A stretch of 64,000 nucleotides of DNA from Paenibacillus sp. PAMC 26794 (GCF_000316035.1 NZ_ANHX01000015.1:26690-90689), one strand, 5' to 3'. Numbered from the stretch's first letter, positions 42,231 to 51,350 are shown. Numbers and translations: made by a program. Notes: generated by a model not told the origin, from the letters alone.

Positions 42231-43229
42231 TTATTGCCTTACACGCCAATTTGAAGGTGTATCCCCTTCCCAGGTCTTGAAAGCACGATAGAATGAATTC
42301 TGATCTTCATATCCAACCAGAAATGCCACTTCTTTGATATCGAGCGAAGGATCTGCAAGGTACTCTCGGGCCTGCTCACGTCTGACCTCGGTTAATAATT
42401 GCTTGAAGTTTGTGTTCTCCTCCGTCAGTCGCCGCTGCAAGGTACGATCACTCATGCGAAGCTCTTTGGCGACCGTCTGGATGTCAGTGCGCTTTCCTGT
42501 GAGGCTGCGTTTCATAATCCATTTGACCACTTCAGTAACGGAACGATTGCTCTCTTGTTCGTCCAGCGACCGATCCAGAGCCGGGGTCAGAATCTCCAGT
42601 AACTCCTCGTTATACGATAGAAATGGAAGGCTCAGATCTTTCCGTTCCAGCGTCAGCCGATTATGGTTAGAATTCGTATCAACTCGGCAGCCGAAGTAAT
42701 CCTCAAGGGTGGCTACATCACCCATCGGTTGGGAGAACTCAACCCGTTTGGCAGTCAAAGGCTGTCCTGTACCCCTCCGTCCAAGTTCGATCAGAAATGC
42801 CAGCGTAATACCGACCAGTAATGGCGGACCTGGTTGCTCCTTATGTAGCCATCCGAGTTCAATGATACATTGCTCCCCTGCTTCGGTAATCTGTAAACTC
42901 TCGGGAGGACACATTTGCTTGTAACGCACCATGCGATTCAACGCATCACGATAATCACGAGCATGGTACATCGCCAGAACAGGCGGAGGATACTTCGATA
43001 TTTCATATCCGGTTGCAAGTTTGATGATGCCCTCGGCAGTGTCCCCATTGAGATCAGAATAGGCCTGCCAGATTGCGAAGTATTGAGATTGGGTCACTAC
43101 AGGTTGATTTATTGTCTCAAGAGATAGTTGTGCTGTGCGAGCGATGTCGTCAGCACCAATCCCTAATTGATGTAATCCAGCCCAAAAGCCTGGATGAACT
43201 TTAATTCGATCATTCGGTTGAGATTGCAT
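42231..43229 (-). CDS. AraC-family regulator with arabinose-binding-like N-domain
   Basis: 332 residues. The N-terminal ~190 residues match the Arabinose_bd/OruR-ArgR-like sensor domain (GFWAGLHQLGIGADDIARTA, YALARD-like ALNRMVRYKQMC). The C-terminal HTH pair is QTVAKELRMSDRTLQRRLTE and DIKEVAFLVGYEDQNSFYRAF. AAAGGAG lies 9 nt before this ATG; the frame starting at 43265 includes the ribosome site. Likely regulates the downstream SDR gene. Confidence 0.9.
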   Translation of the reverse strand: MQSQPNDRIKVHPGFWAGLHQLGIGADDIARTAQLSLETINQPVVTQSQYFAIWQAYSDLNGDTAEGIIKLATGYEISKYPPPVLAMYHARDYRDALNRMVRYKQMCPPESLQITEAGEQCIIELGWLHKEQPGPPLLVGITLAFLIELGRRGTGQPLTAKRVEFSQPMGDVATLEDYFGCRVDTNSNHNRLTLERKDLSLPFLSYNEELLEILTPALDRSLDEQESNRSVTEVVKWIMKRSLTGKRTDIQTVAKELRMSDRTLQRRLTEENTNFKQLLTEVRREQAREYLADPSLDIKEVAFLVGYEDQNSFYRAFKTWEGDTPSNWRVRQ

Positions 43230-43337
43230 GTATACAGACTCCTTTAACTTTGTTCCATTTTTCATTCTGATTTCTAATTATAGAATGGATGTAGCTAATT
43301 ATAAATCTTACCTCAGTGAGCCATTTTCGGGTAATAC

Positions 43338-43372
43338 GAAAACACGACTGCCCATGAATGGTCAGTCGTGTT
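43338..43372 (-). terminator. Terminator of the lipase gene
   Basis: ACACGACTG pairs with CAGTCGTGT, followed by TTTTC on the minus strand. Confidence 0.75.
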
Positions 43373-43423
43373 CAAGTCAATCATTCAGTATATTATGAAA
43401 GAATGCACATTTTGTATGTTCAG

Positions 43424-44029
43424 CTACTCGTTCAACGCAGTTTTGATCAGGGCGTTCACCCGTGAGTTAAACAGCAGACCGATATGGGAAACGAGGGAAA
43501 CCGAAACGTTGTTCGCCCCGGTCAACCGGGAAAGTGCCGGGGACACAATCGTGTCACTGGTGGAATAGATCGAAGTAACCTTTATTCCACTCGGAGCTGT
43601 AGTTGTGGTCAATCGATTAGCCCCGCCAAGGGTAATCAACTTATCCACTTTGGAAGCGCCTCCACGGTTAAGTATGTAATAGAGACTATTAGCTCCACCC
43701 ATGCTATGAGCTATAATATTGACTTTTGTATGACCCGTTTCGCGCAGAACATCATCTACGAATCGACTAATTGCTGCGGAGTTCAACAGCTGGTTTCCTT
43801 GTTTGCTAGGAAGGTCAATCGCGAATAATTCGTCTCTTGTCCACCCTTGGCTACGCAAATAACTCTCAATTGCTGTAAAATTGCTATCTGAACCAGTCAA
43901 TCCATGTACCAATACAATGGGTGTACGTGCCGTAGCTGCAGAAGCCTTTGAACTCGATCCTATTCCAGTTATTGATAAGGCAAGGATCATACTCATGAAT
44001 ACAACTAGTATTAATTTGGTCTTTTTCAC
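43424..44029 (-). CDS. Secreted LipA-type lipase/esterase
   Basis: 201 residues, close to B. subtilis LipA in length and pattern. A signal peptide ends near ASAATA (about residue 33), then TPIVLVHGLTGSDSNF starts the mini alpha/beta hydrolase. The catalytic triad is readable: Ser109 in AHSMGG, Asp159 in YSTSDTIV and His182 in SHIGLL. As in LipA, the first Gly of the usual nucleophile motif is Ala. The start is GTG, with AGGAGA 9 nt upstream. Single-gene unit. Confidence 0.92.
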   Translation of the reverse strand: MKKTKLILVVFMSMILALSITGIGSSSKASAATARTPIVLVHGLTGSDSNFTAIESYLRSQGWTRDELFAIDLPSKQGNQLLNSAAISRFVDDVLRETGHTKVNIIAHSMGGANSLYYILNRGGASKVDKLITLGGANRLTTTTAPSGIKVTSIYSTSDTIVSPALSRLTGANNVSVSLVSHIGLLFNSRVNALIKTALNE

Positions 44030-44183
44030 TTCATTCACTCTCCTGTAAAATGATTTATATTCCATATATTACAATCTAACATATGGAATATAAATGAACC
44101 TTTAGTCTCATTTTTACAGGAATGTCTAAAGTAGACTACAACTAACATGATAACATTTTAATCAAACTCTAGTTCTCTACTTC

Positions 44184-44492
44184 TTATCCTTCAACGATAT
44201 CTGCACGTAGTTCCGTTGCAATCTCAATCATTTTGGGTACAATTGCTTCGTTCGAAATAGCTACATACAGATCCCCCATGTACAAACGAAAAGCAATCTG
44301 TGCACCCTCAAGGTCCCACATAAAAAAGTCCCCCTCGATGGTCATGGTGCTCTCAGCTCCTACAATGTTAAGAACCGGTGAATACGTAAAATCGGGTTTG
44401 GATGCGAAGTAAAGTTTACACTCTTCAAGGGAGATGAATTGTTCCGCATTGCTATCATGCATGGATCGAGTAATTCGAAAACGCTGATTCAT
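44184..44492 (-). CDS. Small cytosolic protein, family not recognised
   Basis: 102 residues, MNQRFRITRSMHDSN through IVEG. Predicted strands (YSPVLNIVGAESTMTIEGD, GAQIAFRLYMGDLYVAIS) and a C-terminal helix; no signal or membrane segment. A GGAGGCAAATCA site precedes the ATG. Small proteins of this look are often immunity- or regulation-related, but nothing here proves it. Confidence 0.6.
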   Translation of the reverse strand: MNQRFRITRSMHDSNAEQFISLEECKLYFASKPDFTYSPVLNIVGAESTMTIEGDFFMWDLEGAQIAFRLYMGDLYVAISNEAIVPKMIEIATELRADIVEG

Positions 44493-44655
44493 TGATTTGC
44501 CTCCAAAACTTTATTAATATATACATGTTCCACAGCATTATATTTTCTCATTTCCGTCTTCCACTGTCAAAACCATACATGATCGATTATTCGAATTCAT
44601 ATATACTGAATACAGTGCACAACGAATTTCTACAATCAGGAGGAGTCAAATCAAT

Positions 44656-45888
44656 ATGTTAAAAACAGAATTCATTGATGTACTATCCATTGTCTCACAT
44701 AAATTATATGATTCAGCTGCTAGTGTCATGGACACGGCAAGCAGGTTAATTCCTGCAAATACGTTTTGTATTGCCCAGTTGGATCATCTATCCACCAAGG
44801 TTCTGAACGTATATAATCGCGACAAACTAATCCTGGGTGAAGGGCTGGTCGTTGATAACGCCGAGTCATACTGTGCACTTGTGACTGAACATTCCCAAGG
44901 CCCGCTAGTAATCAATAATAATCTAACACATCCATTAACCAGACATATGGACGCAACCGAATTCGTAGGTGGTTGTTCATTTGTCGGTGTGCCCATACAT
45001 AATGAGAACGGAGAAATATACGGCTCCCTTTGCTCATTTGATCAGGATTTCTATTCCTATCAACAAAAGGACGTGGATCTGCTTCTCTCCTTGTCTTCAT
45101 TTTTCACGAGTCTTCTTGAGATGGAAACAACTCTGCAACAGTTAAAACAAGCGGAAGAGACCGCTGCAAAAGTGCTTGAAGAAAAGAAAAATCTGCTGGC
45201 CGTTCTCAGCCACGAAATTCGGACGCCAATGAATGGTGTTCTTGCAATGGCCAATCTGTTGCAATCGACCAGGCTGAATGAGGATCAATCGTTATATGTT
45301 AATGTCATTGAGTCAAGTGGCACCAGCCTTCTGACGATGATGGATCAAATTCTGGACTACTCCAAAGCAGAAGCTGGTGCGATCTCTCTGGAGATCAAGC
45401 CCTATAGTGTCACTGAAACAGTTGAACATGTATTACAATTATTCTCTTCTGAAGCACAGAAAAAAGGAATTAGGTTGTGCGCAGAATATAATATTAATGA
45501 TCATCTGATACTTATGGGCGATCAGCACAAAGTTCGTCAGATTCTAATCAATCTTGTTGGGAATGCGCTTAAATTTACGGAGAAAGGGGAAGTATGCATC
45601 TCTACTGAGGTATCTGCTGATACAAAAGGTACTCTCCATGCATCCTACGAAATAAAGGATACGGGCATCGGCATCCCGCAGGATCGTCAGGATCTATTGT
45701 TCAAATCCTATTCCCAGATTCATGGTAATTCAGGAAAATATGGCGGAGCGGGGCTTGGCCTGTCCATCTGTAAACAACTTGCTGAATTAATGGGTGGCGT
45801 TGTATGGCTTAAAGAGTCCAGTCCTATGGGCAGCCGGTTTGTCTTTAATATTTCCAGCGCTGCACCCACCGTCCATACGAATATCTGA
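44656..45888 (+). CDS. Soluble GAF-domain sensor histidine kinase
   Basis: 410 residues without a transmembrane segment. GAF domain about 20-150 (TFCIAQLDHLSTKVLNVYNR, FVGGCSFVGVPIHNENG), HisKA with LLAVLSHEIRTPMNGVLAMA (His about 193) and a HATPase domain with NLVGNALKFTEKG and GGAGLGLSICKQLAELMGG. AGGAGG lies upstream of the ATG. No response regulator is encoded nearby, so it is an orphan kinase. Its stop codon directly abuts a gene remnant. Confidence 0.92.
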   Translation: MLKTEFIDVLSIVSHKLYDSAASVMDTASRLIPANTFCIAQLDHLSTKVLNVYNRDKLILGEGLVVDNAESYCALVTEHSQGPLVINNNLTHPLTRHMDATEFVGGCSFVGVPIHNENGEIYGSLCSFDQDFYSYQQKDVDLLLSLSSFFTSLLEMETTLQQLKQAEETAAKVLEEKKNLLAVLSHEIRTPMNGVLAMANLLQSTRLNEDQSLYVNVIESSGTSLLTMMDQILDYSKAEAGAISLEIKPYSVTETVEHVLQLFSSEAQKKGIRLCAEYNINDHLILMGDQHKVRQILINLVGNALKFTEKGEVCISTEVSADTKGTLHASYEIKDTGIGIPQDRQDLLFKSYSQIHGNSGKYGGAGLGLSICKQLAELMGGVVWLKESSPMGSRFVFNISSAAPTVHTNI

Positions 45889-46074
45889 ATGATGAATATA
45901 TTATTCTATGGTCTGAATGGTCTGCTTAACCCTGAAGTGATTGTCTTCAGTGCCACTGACTATAACCCACCGCTCATGCCCCAATTAACCTATACCGCAT
46001 TTATCAGCACAAATCTGCTCGGTACTACTCGGGTGGGACCCGAGAGTTTCGACGGATATGTCGTTTCAGATTAA
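45889..46074 (+). pseudogene. Inverted partial duplicate of the gene at 46172
   Basis: 61 codons starting right at the kinase stop. From about residue 7 it matches the C-terminus of the protein encoded on the opposite strand at 46172: NPPLMPQLTYTAFISTNLLG versus NPPILPQLTYTAFVSSNLLG, both ending FDGYVVSD/FDGFVVSD. About two thirds of residues agree, while the DNA is more diverged. The N-terminal two thirds of the parent are absent and there is no ribosome site, so this is an old truncated copy in inverted orientation. Confidence 0.75.
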
Positions 46075-46084
46075 AAAAACACGT

Positions 46085-46139
46085 ACAACCCCATACCTCT
46101 AATCGGTTTCCCGTAGATTAGAGATATGGGGTTGTTTTT
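46085..46139. terminator. Bidirectional terminator between the two paralogous copies
   Basis: A long stem: ACAACCCCATA with CTCTAATC pairs with GATTAGAG and TATGGGGTTGT. T-runs occur on both sides. Confidence 0.85.
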
Positions 46140-46171
46140 ACGATTAACATAACTATTTTTAGAGAGAGCTA

Positions 46172-46594
46172 TTAATCAGAGACCACAAATCCATCAAAAT
46201 TCTCGGGACCAACACGGATTGTTCCCAGCAAGTTGGAGCTTACAAAAGCAGTGTAAGTTAATTGCGGTAAAATCGGTGGATTAAAATCATTTCCAGAGAA
46301 TGTGATTACCTGTGGTGCCAATACACTCAAACCAAATGTGGACGTTGCGGAGTAAATAACCGGGTCCGTTGACAAGGTACCTCTTACAACGGTAATCGTT
46401 ATGCCCACAAGAGCTAAAGGTAATTGTACAGAAACCGTCCCTTTAAATTGAACTCTGGGATTCGCTCCCGCTCCTGCAGTTTGCAGACCAATTTGACCAA
46501 AGAGCTGTGGGGTGTTCAGGAATAATATTGGAATAGCTATTGAGTTGGCCAAACTGGCATTTTGTGATGTTCTTGCATCCAGAAATGTGCTCAT
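46172..46594 (-). CDS. Beta-sandwich protein of unknown function, possibly spore surface
   Basis: 140 residues from MSTFLDARTSQNASLANS. It has no signal peptide and consists of alternating hydrophobic strands (VQFKGTVSVQLPLALVGITI, STFGLSVLAPQVITFSG), resembling the trimeric beta-jellyroll domains of BclA-like exosporium proteins and of small Paenibacillus proteins of unknown role. AGAGGT precedes the ATG at 46594; an upstream ATG at 46720 is AT-rich and not protein-like. It has a diverged inverted partial copy at 45889. The spore-surface idea is inference only. Confidence 0.6.
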   Translation of the reverse strand: MSTFLDARTSQNASLANSIAIPILFLNTPQLFGQIGLQTAGAGANPRVQFKGTVSVQLPLALVGITITVVRGTLSTDPVIYSATSTFGLSVLAPQVITFSGNDFNPPILPQLTYTAFVSSNLLGTIRVGPENFDGFVVSD

Positions 46595-46723
46595 CAATCT
46601 ACCTCTTAATGTTGGGATAGGGTAGTATATTCGTAGCGTACTATTGGCTACATATGCTAGATTACTAGATTTTGTTAGAATAAATGACTCTATTATTATG
46701 TGAAACGTTGGAGGAGACATACG

Positions 46724-47140
46724 ATGTTTATTAAACCTGTAGGAAAAATCGCCACGGGTACTGTAATTGCTCTCTCTGTCATTGGAAGTACTCCGAATAT
46801 CGGTGGAGCCTATGCTGCCCCGGCCATCTCAGTTCAGTTGGATGATGTCCCTCTGAAATTTGATGCAGCTCCACGTATTGATAAAGGTGTCACTTACGTT
46901 CCGTTTCGGACGGTCGGAGAAGCCCAGGGGGACGAGTACCGTCTTCCTGCTGCTGCGAGTGATATTACACCGCAGTCCAACGTTGCTGACGCAGCAGATC
47001 AACAGATCCAACCGCAGCTCATGGTGTATGCATTGGATGGAAACGGCGAACTGACCAAAGTTCTGAGCGATAGCAAGAAGGACCACACCTCTGGTACTCA
47101 GAGACTTGATCCTTCTTTTTCCCATCATCTCACTTCATAA
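46724..47140 (+). pseudogene. Decayed stalk-domain (copper amine oxidase N-like) / GH18-type secreted protein
   Basis: 138 residues. A signal peptide (ending GAYAAPA) is followed by half a stalk domain (VQLDDVPLKFDAAPRIDKG, TYVPFRTVGEAQG). The next segment, EYRLPAAASDITPQSNVADA then MVYALDGNGELTKVLSD, reads like the start of the GH18-like domain found in longer relatives. So an internal deletion has joined the two domains. The final ~18 residues are unrelated, and the frame ends by overlapping the convergent small ger-locus gene by 11 bp, which marks a second deletion breakpoint. GGAGGAG lies 7 nt before the ATG, so a short secreted product could still be made. Confidence 0.6.
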
Positions 47141-47348
47141 ATTTATCCACACTTCCAAATATAAGCTTTATAAACTGGGTAGGACCAGGCAAACGGGGCT
47201 GAAAGAGAAGAATGATCCCAATTACTGCTGCCACAGCAGTAATTCCCGCGCTCAATATTCTGGCTCGCTTCTCTTTGCTACTCTTCCACTCTCCATACAC
47301 TATCGCAGTCGCCAGCATCAATATTCCAAGGATTGAGCCTAGTTTCAT
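47130..47348 (-). CDS. Small two-TM membrane protein, putative GerD-type (D subunit) of the germinant receptor
   Basis: 72 residues from MKLGSILGILMLATAIVYGE: two hydrophobic helices (about 3-18 and 36-53) separated by a basic loop (WKSSKEKRAR). Its size and topology, and its place 43 bp downstream of gerC on the same strand, match the small D subunits described for GerA-type operons of Bacillus. AGAGGTGATTGC precedes the ATG. The role (modulating receptor function) is transferred from those cases. Confidence 0.7.
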   Translation of the reverse strand: MKLGSILGILMLATAIVYGEWKSSKEKRARILSAGITAVAAVIGIILLFQPRLPGPTQFIKLIFGSVDKFMK

Positions 47349-47391
47349 GCAATCACCTCTCTTCTCAGGCTTGTACAGGAGCCGATTTTGT

Positions 47392-48567
47392 TTAACTTTC
47401 GTCCTCATTAGGTATCCCTTGTGGTCCTGTTGATTTTCCGGTACGTACTACATGTGCATCTACGTTGACTTCCACGTCCATATCAGGATAGATGCTTTCC
47501 CAGTTCTTCACCTGCGCCTTCCATTGATTCGGATAATATCTGCGGAATTCAACTGCAAATTTGAAGAAATCGGAGCGCAGCTCTTTCTGGGACATGTCTA
47601 AAGCATCATGAGCCAAAGATGTGAGCTTAGCCGACCATTCCTTTTCCAGTTTAGTTAATACAGCGGGATCAGTCAGATTGGCATCCGTTGTATTTAACAC
47701 CACTTCTCCCCTGGTTTGGATATCGACCTTCATACTCCACTGTTGGTTTACAATTCGCGGCTTCAAGGAAGTTTTATTTTCAAGGAGTCTTATCGAAAAA
47801 GAACCCTCTAACCGCTCAAACTCAACAGGCATGATAATGTTGTCCAGTTCTTTTGCAAGTAGTAATACACCTACACTTAGTGGTTCTTTGACCGTCTTGA
47901 CATAGCGATCCTTCTTATACAAGCTCAGACCTTTCACATATGGTGTGGTTGTCAGTTTATCCTGATCGGGCTCCGGGGGTAAGATTAACATGCGAGACAA
48001 AATGGCGGAACTGCTCGGACCTTCAATAGATTTAGCCAGTTCAAGCGCAGTAACACGTGTACCTAACTTCAGATTGGCCATCTCACGCAACGATTCAGCA
48101 GAACTTCGCTCCAGTGGATCAAGTAACGCAAGGATATCTTTCGCAGCCTTTTCGCTGGAAAAGACATATGCATGCTCCCTGAACTGAGGGTAACGCAGGA
48201 AGAAATCGATATACTCGCGAATACCGCGTTTGCCGGCTTGCTCACTAATGATTATGACTTCGCAGTGGCCCCAGAACATATTTCGGGGAACTTTACGTTG
48301 CAACCGATTCAATGCCTCGGCAATTGTACGTCCTTCCGCTGTTCGAATCATTGTAACCCCGCTTGGACTGCCTCCACTCCCACTGCTATCTCCTGCACTC
48401 GCCTTTCGCGGAATGAAAATCTGTGAAGTCAATTGTACTTTGCCATCTTCATAATCTATACCAGTAGCCAGCACGATAGCCAAATCGTTAATCTCGATGC
48501 GATCCCAGCATCCACTCAAAAACACACAACACAATATTGGCATTAGTAGTACTCTATATATTCGCAA
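47392..48567 (-). CDS. Germinant receptor lipoprotein subunit C (Ger(x)C family)
   Basis: 391 residues with start TTG, 5 nt after GGGGGAGGAG. Lipobox CCVFLSGCWDR (Cys about 19) is diagnostic of Ger(x)C, as is WDRIEINDLAIVLATGIDYE; a Gly/Ser-rich loop (SAGDSSGSGGSPSG) follows. The protein is a membrane-anchored outer component of the spore germinant receptor. An ATG five codons upstream is the alternative start. Follows gerB directly. Confidence 0.93.
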   Translation of the reverse strand: MRIYRVLLMPILCCVFLSGCWDRIEINDLAIVLATGIDYEDGKVQLTSQIFIPRKASAGDSSGSGGSPSGVTMIRTAEGRTIAEALNRLQRKVPRNMFWGHCEVIIISEQAGKRGIREYIDFFLRYPQFREHAYVFSSEKAAKDILALLDPLERSSAESLREMANLKLGTRVTALELAKSIEGPSSSAILSRMLILPPEPDQDKLTTTPYVKGLSLYKKDRYVKTVKEPLSVGVLLLAKELDNIIMPVEFERLEGSFSIRLLENKTSLKPRIVNQQWSMKVDIQTRGEVVLNTTDANLTDPAVLTKLEKEWSAKLTSLAHDALDMSQKELRSDFFKFAVEFRRYYPNQWKAQVKNWESIYPDMDVEVNVDAHVVRTGKSTGPQGIPNEDES

Positions 48568-48584
48568 GTGCTCCTCCCCCATAA

Positions 48585-49700
48585 TCAGGTGTTCGCTCGA
48601 TTCTTCCGAAAATGTGCCCACCCTTTCTTCAGCCATGCAACACCGTAGATCATAGCCGGAAGGATTAATAAAATGCTGATCGTATACAAGTTGGCTGAAG
48701 CGCTAACCAAACTGGAAACACCGGATCCACCGGACACAACCCAGTAAGAAAATACCATGCACAGGAACGAAAGTGGACCAACCACAGGTTTGTAGTCCCG
48801 CAAACCGAACCATTCCGCTGTTGATGTAGCAAAGATATATAGAAAAACGGAAATTTTAACGAAAATACCAAATATCCAGACTGCAATAATAAGAGACTCG
48901 ATATGTTGCAGGAAGTCCGCAATGGTTATGTATCTTGCTGCGATCATGACCGGAAAGACAAATGTATCCGTCAAATCACCAATTAAAAACAGGCAAAACA
49001 GATTGGTAACCGTCATTGCGGTTGTTGTGAATAAAAGGGAACCCAGCATGACCCGGGTTGTTCGTTTTTTTTCATTCACATACGGTAGCAGAAAAGCCAG
49101 CACGATATATTCACTAAACCATGCAGCAGGTGCAGCGGCCCCGGTAATAATGGGAATGGGCCCTTTCTCCATGAAAGGAAAGAGCTCGGCAGGATTCAGT
49201 TCACTAATCAACAGGATAAAGATTAGACTAAGCAACACGATCACGAGGGTGACAAACACCTGAGAGGTGCGTCCGACAACTTCGATCCCGAGTCTGACAT
49301 TAATCGCACATACAACCACCATGGTACCCATCACGATGAATAAAGGTGTGCGTGGGAGTGCATTATTGACAATGAATTCACCGTATTCCCGAATAATCAA
49401 GCCCGTCAGGTGGGGCAAGAAAGCGATATATACCAGACCGAGTAACTTGCCCGGAATCCGACCAATAATCAATACACTGGATTGAATGAGTGTTTTTCCT
49501 GGGTACAGACGATCAAGTCCAACGGAAATACCAATGGCAGCCAATCCAACGATTGAACCTATAATTGGAGTCATCCACATGTCATGTCCTGCATAGTGCA
49601 TTGTAATTCCAGGCACAGACAGGATAGCCGTCGCGAGAATGGCGGGAAAGACCATAAATGCCAATTGAGTCACCGATATTTTCCCTTTGTCAGTCAACAT
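48585..49700 (-). CDS. Germinant receptor permease-like subunit B (GerB/GerAB, APC family)
   Basis: 371 residues with ten hydrophobic segments, start MLTDKGKISVTQLAFMVFPA. It belongs to the spore germination permease (APC-like) family whose members bind the germinant. GGGAG lies 11 nt before this ATG; a start 27 codons upstream overlaps gerA by 41 bp and is less like the family. It lies between gerA and gerC with the usual A-B-C order. Confidence 0.93.
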   Translation of the reverse strand: MLTDKGKISVTQLAFMVFPAILATAILSVPGITMHYAGHDMWMTPIIGSIVGLAAIGISVGLDRLYPGKTLIQSSVLIIGRIPGKLLGLVYIAFLPHLTGLIIREYGEFIVNNALPRTPLFIVMGTMVVVCAINVRLGIEVVGRTSQVFVTLVIVLLSLIFILLISELNPAELFPFMEKGPIPIITGAAAPAAWFSEYIVLAFLLPYVNEKKRTTRVMLGSLLFTTTAMTVTNLFCLFLIGDLTDTFVFPVMIAARYITIADFLQHIESLIIAVWIFGIFVKISVFLYIFATSTAEWFGLRDYKPVVGPLSFLCMVFSYWVVSGGSGVSSLVSASANLYTISILLILPAMIYGVAWLKKGWAHFRKNRANT

Positions 49701-49740
49701 ATGTAATCCCGCTCCCTTGTTTGCTTGAATGTAGATAGTT

Positions 49741-51150
49741 TTAGTGCGGTTTGTTCCTTGGGGATGGACGCCACCATACATCCTTAAGTTCCTTAGCCAT
49801 TGTAGGTGCTACCGGTGAGAGATAAGGTGTTCCAAATGAACGAAGACTGCTTAGATGAATGACAACCAAGATGACTCCCAGCATGACACCCGTGAGTCCC
49901 AGCGTTCCCGCCAGAAACATCATGGGAAAACGTAGTAGACGGGTCGCGATGCTGGCAGCATAGCGGGGTATCATGAAAGAAGCGATACCGGTAATCGCGA
50001 CAATGATAATCATGGGGGCTGAGACAATTCCGGCACTCGTCGCCGCTTGCCCAATAATTAAGGCTCCCACGATACTGACCGCCGATCCAACCTGCTTCGG
50101 CAATCGGACACCAGCCTCACGCAATGCTTCAAAGGCGATTTCCATAATGAGTGCTTCCACCAGGGCAGGAAAAGGGATCTCTTCTCTAGCCCGAGCAATA
50201 CTGAGAAGCAATACGGTAGGAATCATCTCCTGATGAAACGTAGTAATCGCTACATAAGCCGATGGAAGCAGCATGGATAAAACAAAAAAACTGTATCGCA
50301 GCCAGCGTACAAAAACACTCATGAACACATTTTGATAATAATCTTCGGGGGATTGTAACATAGAAAAAATGGTCACTGGTGCGATAAGGGTAAACGGCGT
50401 TCCGTCAACGAGAATAGCAAAACGACCTTCCAGCAAGTTGGAAACAACAACATCCGGGCGCTCCGTCGCAATCATCTGTGGAAATGGTGAATATCGCTGG
50501 TCGACAATGCCTTCTTCAATGTACTGACTCTCCAGTACGTCACGGAGCTTTAAATCGCCAAGTCGTGTCTCCACTTCCTTAACAAGTTTGGGATCAATAA
50601 TCCCCTCCATGTATACAAGTGAAATGCTGGTGTTTGTACGATCTCCCATGTTACGTGTATGAATCTTTAATGCAGGTGTCTTGAGACGTTTGCGCAGTAA
50701 TGACATATTCATGGTCAACGATTCTGTGAACCCATCCCGTGCACCACGCACGGTCGATTCAGCTAACGGTTCTTCCGTTGAACGATTTGCAGCTTGGTAT
50801 AGAGGGTATGTAGTTCCGCCTATTGAACCATCCAGCAGTAATAGAGCTTCCCCCTCAAATATAGCCTGTACTGCCTGAGTGGTCGTTTCAACATGCTTAA
50901 CAGAAGCCAGGGGAACTTGCGCTGCTTCGATCCCCATTTCCTGAAGGGGCGTTAGTACCTGTCGTTCCAGACGCTCTGTATCGCACACACCAACACAATA
51001 TACGCATAACGCTGAAGTAAGACACGCCGTTTGGAATGTATGAAATACAACGTCCGAGCAACCCGCAAAAACAGAACGTAACATTTGTTGATCAACAGCA
51101 AGATGTCCGGTTAATGGTAGGTCCTGTTGTGTTATCGCTGATGTGTCCAT
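49741..51150 (-). CDS. Germinant receptor subunit A (GerA family)
   Basis: 469 residues. A soluble N-terminal region (about 20-240, including RNMGDRTNTSISLVYMEGII) precedes five transmembrane segments in the C-terminal half; the conserved SPFPQMIATERPDVVVSNLL and LPSAYVAITTFHQEMIPTVLL motifs identify GerAA/SpoVAF-type proteins. GGGGGAGG precedes the ATG. First gene of gerABC(D), so this window carries one complete germinant receptor. No sigma-G promoter could be assigned with confidence in the ~200-bp upstream region. Confidence 0.95.
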   Translation of the reverse strand: MDTSAITQQDLPLTGHLAVDQQMLRSVFAGCSDVVFHTFQTACLTSALCVYCVGVCDTERLERQVLTPLQEMGIEAAQVPLASVKHVETTTQAVQAIFEGEALLLLDGSIGGTTYPLYQAANRSTEEPLAESTVRGARDGFTESLTMNMSLLRKRLKTPALKIHTRNMGDRTNTSISLVYMEGIIDPKLVKEVETRLGDLKLRDVLESQYIEEGIVDQRYSPFPQMIATERPDVVVSNLLEGRFAILVDGTPFTLIAPVTIFSMLQSPEDYYQNVFMSVFVRWLRYSFFVLSMLLPSAYVAITTFHQEMIPTVLLLSIARAREEIPFPALVEALIMEIAFEALREAGVRLPKQVGSAVSIVGALIIGQAATSAGIVSAPMIIIVAITGIASFMIPRYAASIATRLLRFPMMFLAGTLGLTGVMLGVILVVIHLSSLRSFGTPYLSPVAPTMAKELKDVWWRPSPRNKPH

Positions 51151-51248
51151 GACGCCTCCCCCTTTCCGTGAATGCTCCGTCCAGATATTCTCAGTTAAAG
51201 GTATCCTTTACTTATCAGATGGGATATATACGCAAAATATAGAATGCC

Positions 51249-51274
51249 AAAAAAGCCGCCCTCATGAGCGACTC
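51249..51274 (-). terminator. Terminator of the sugar ABC operon
   Basis: AGTCGC-TCATGAG-GGCGGCT-like stem with T6 on the minus strand; a member of the recurring family with a G.U pair. Confidence 0.75.
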
Positions 51275-51350
51275 TGATGATATAGAACGCTATTCATTCC
51301 TATGAATTCGTTGATCTTGCTCTTTCAAATTCCCTATTTTCTATTGATCA

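Noticed and set aside
46595..46720. 42-residue N-terminal extension of the beta-sandwich protein
   Set aside because: AT-rich, not protein-like, and a ribosome site lies before the inner ATG.
51151..51350. Sigma-G promoter for gerA
   Set aside because: No -35/-10 pair with the expected spacing was convincing.
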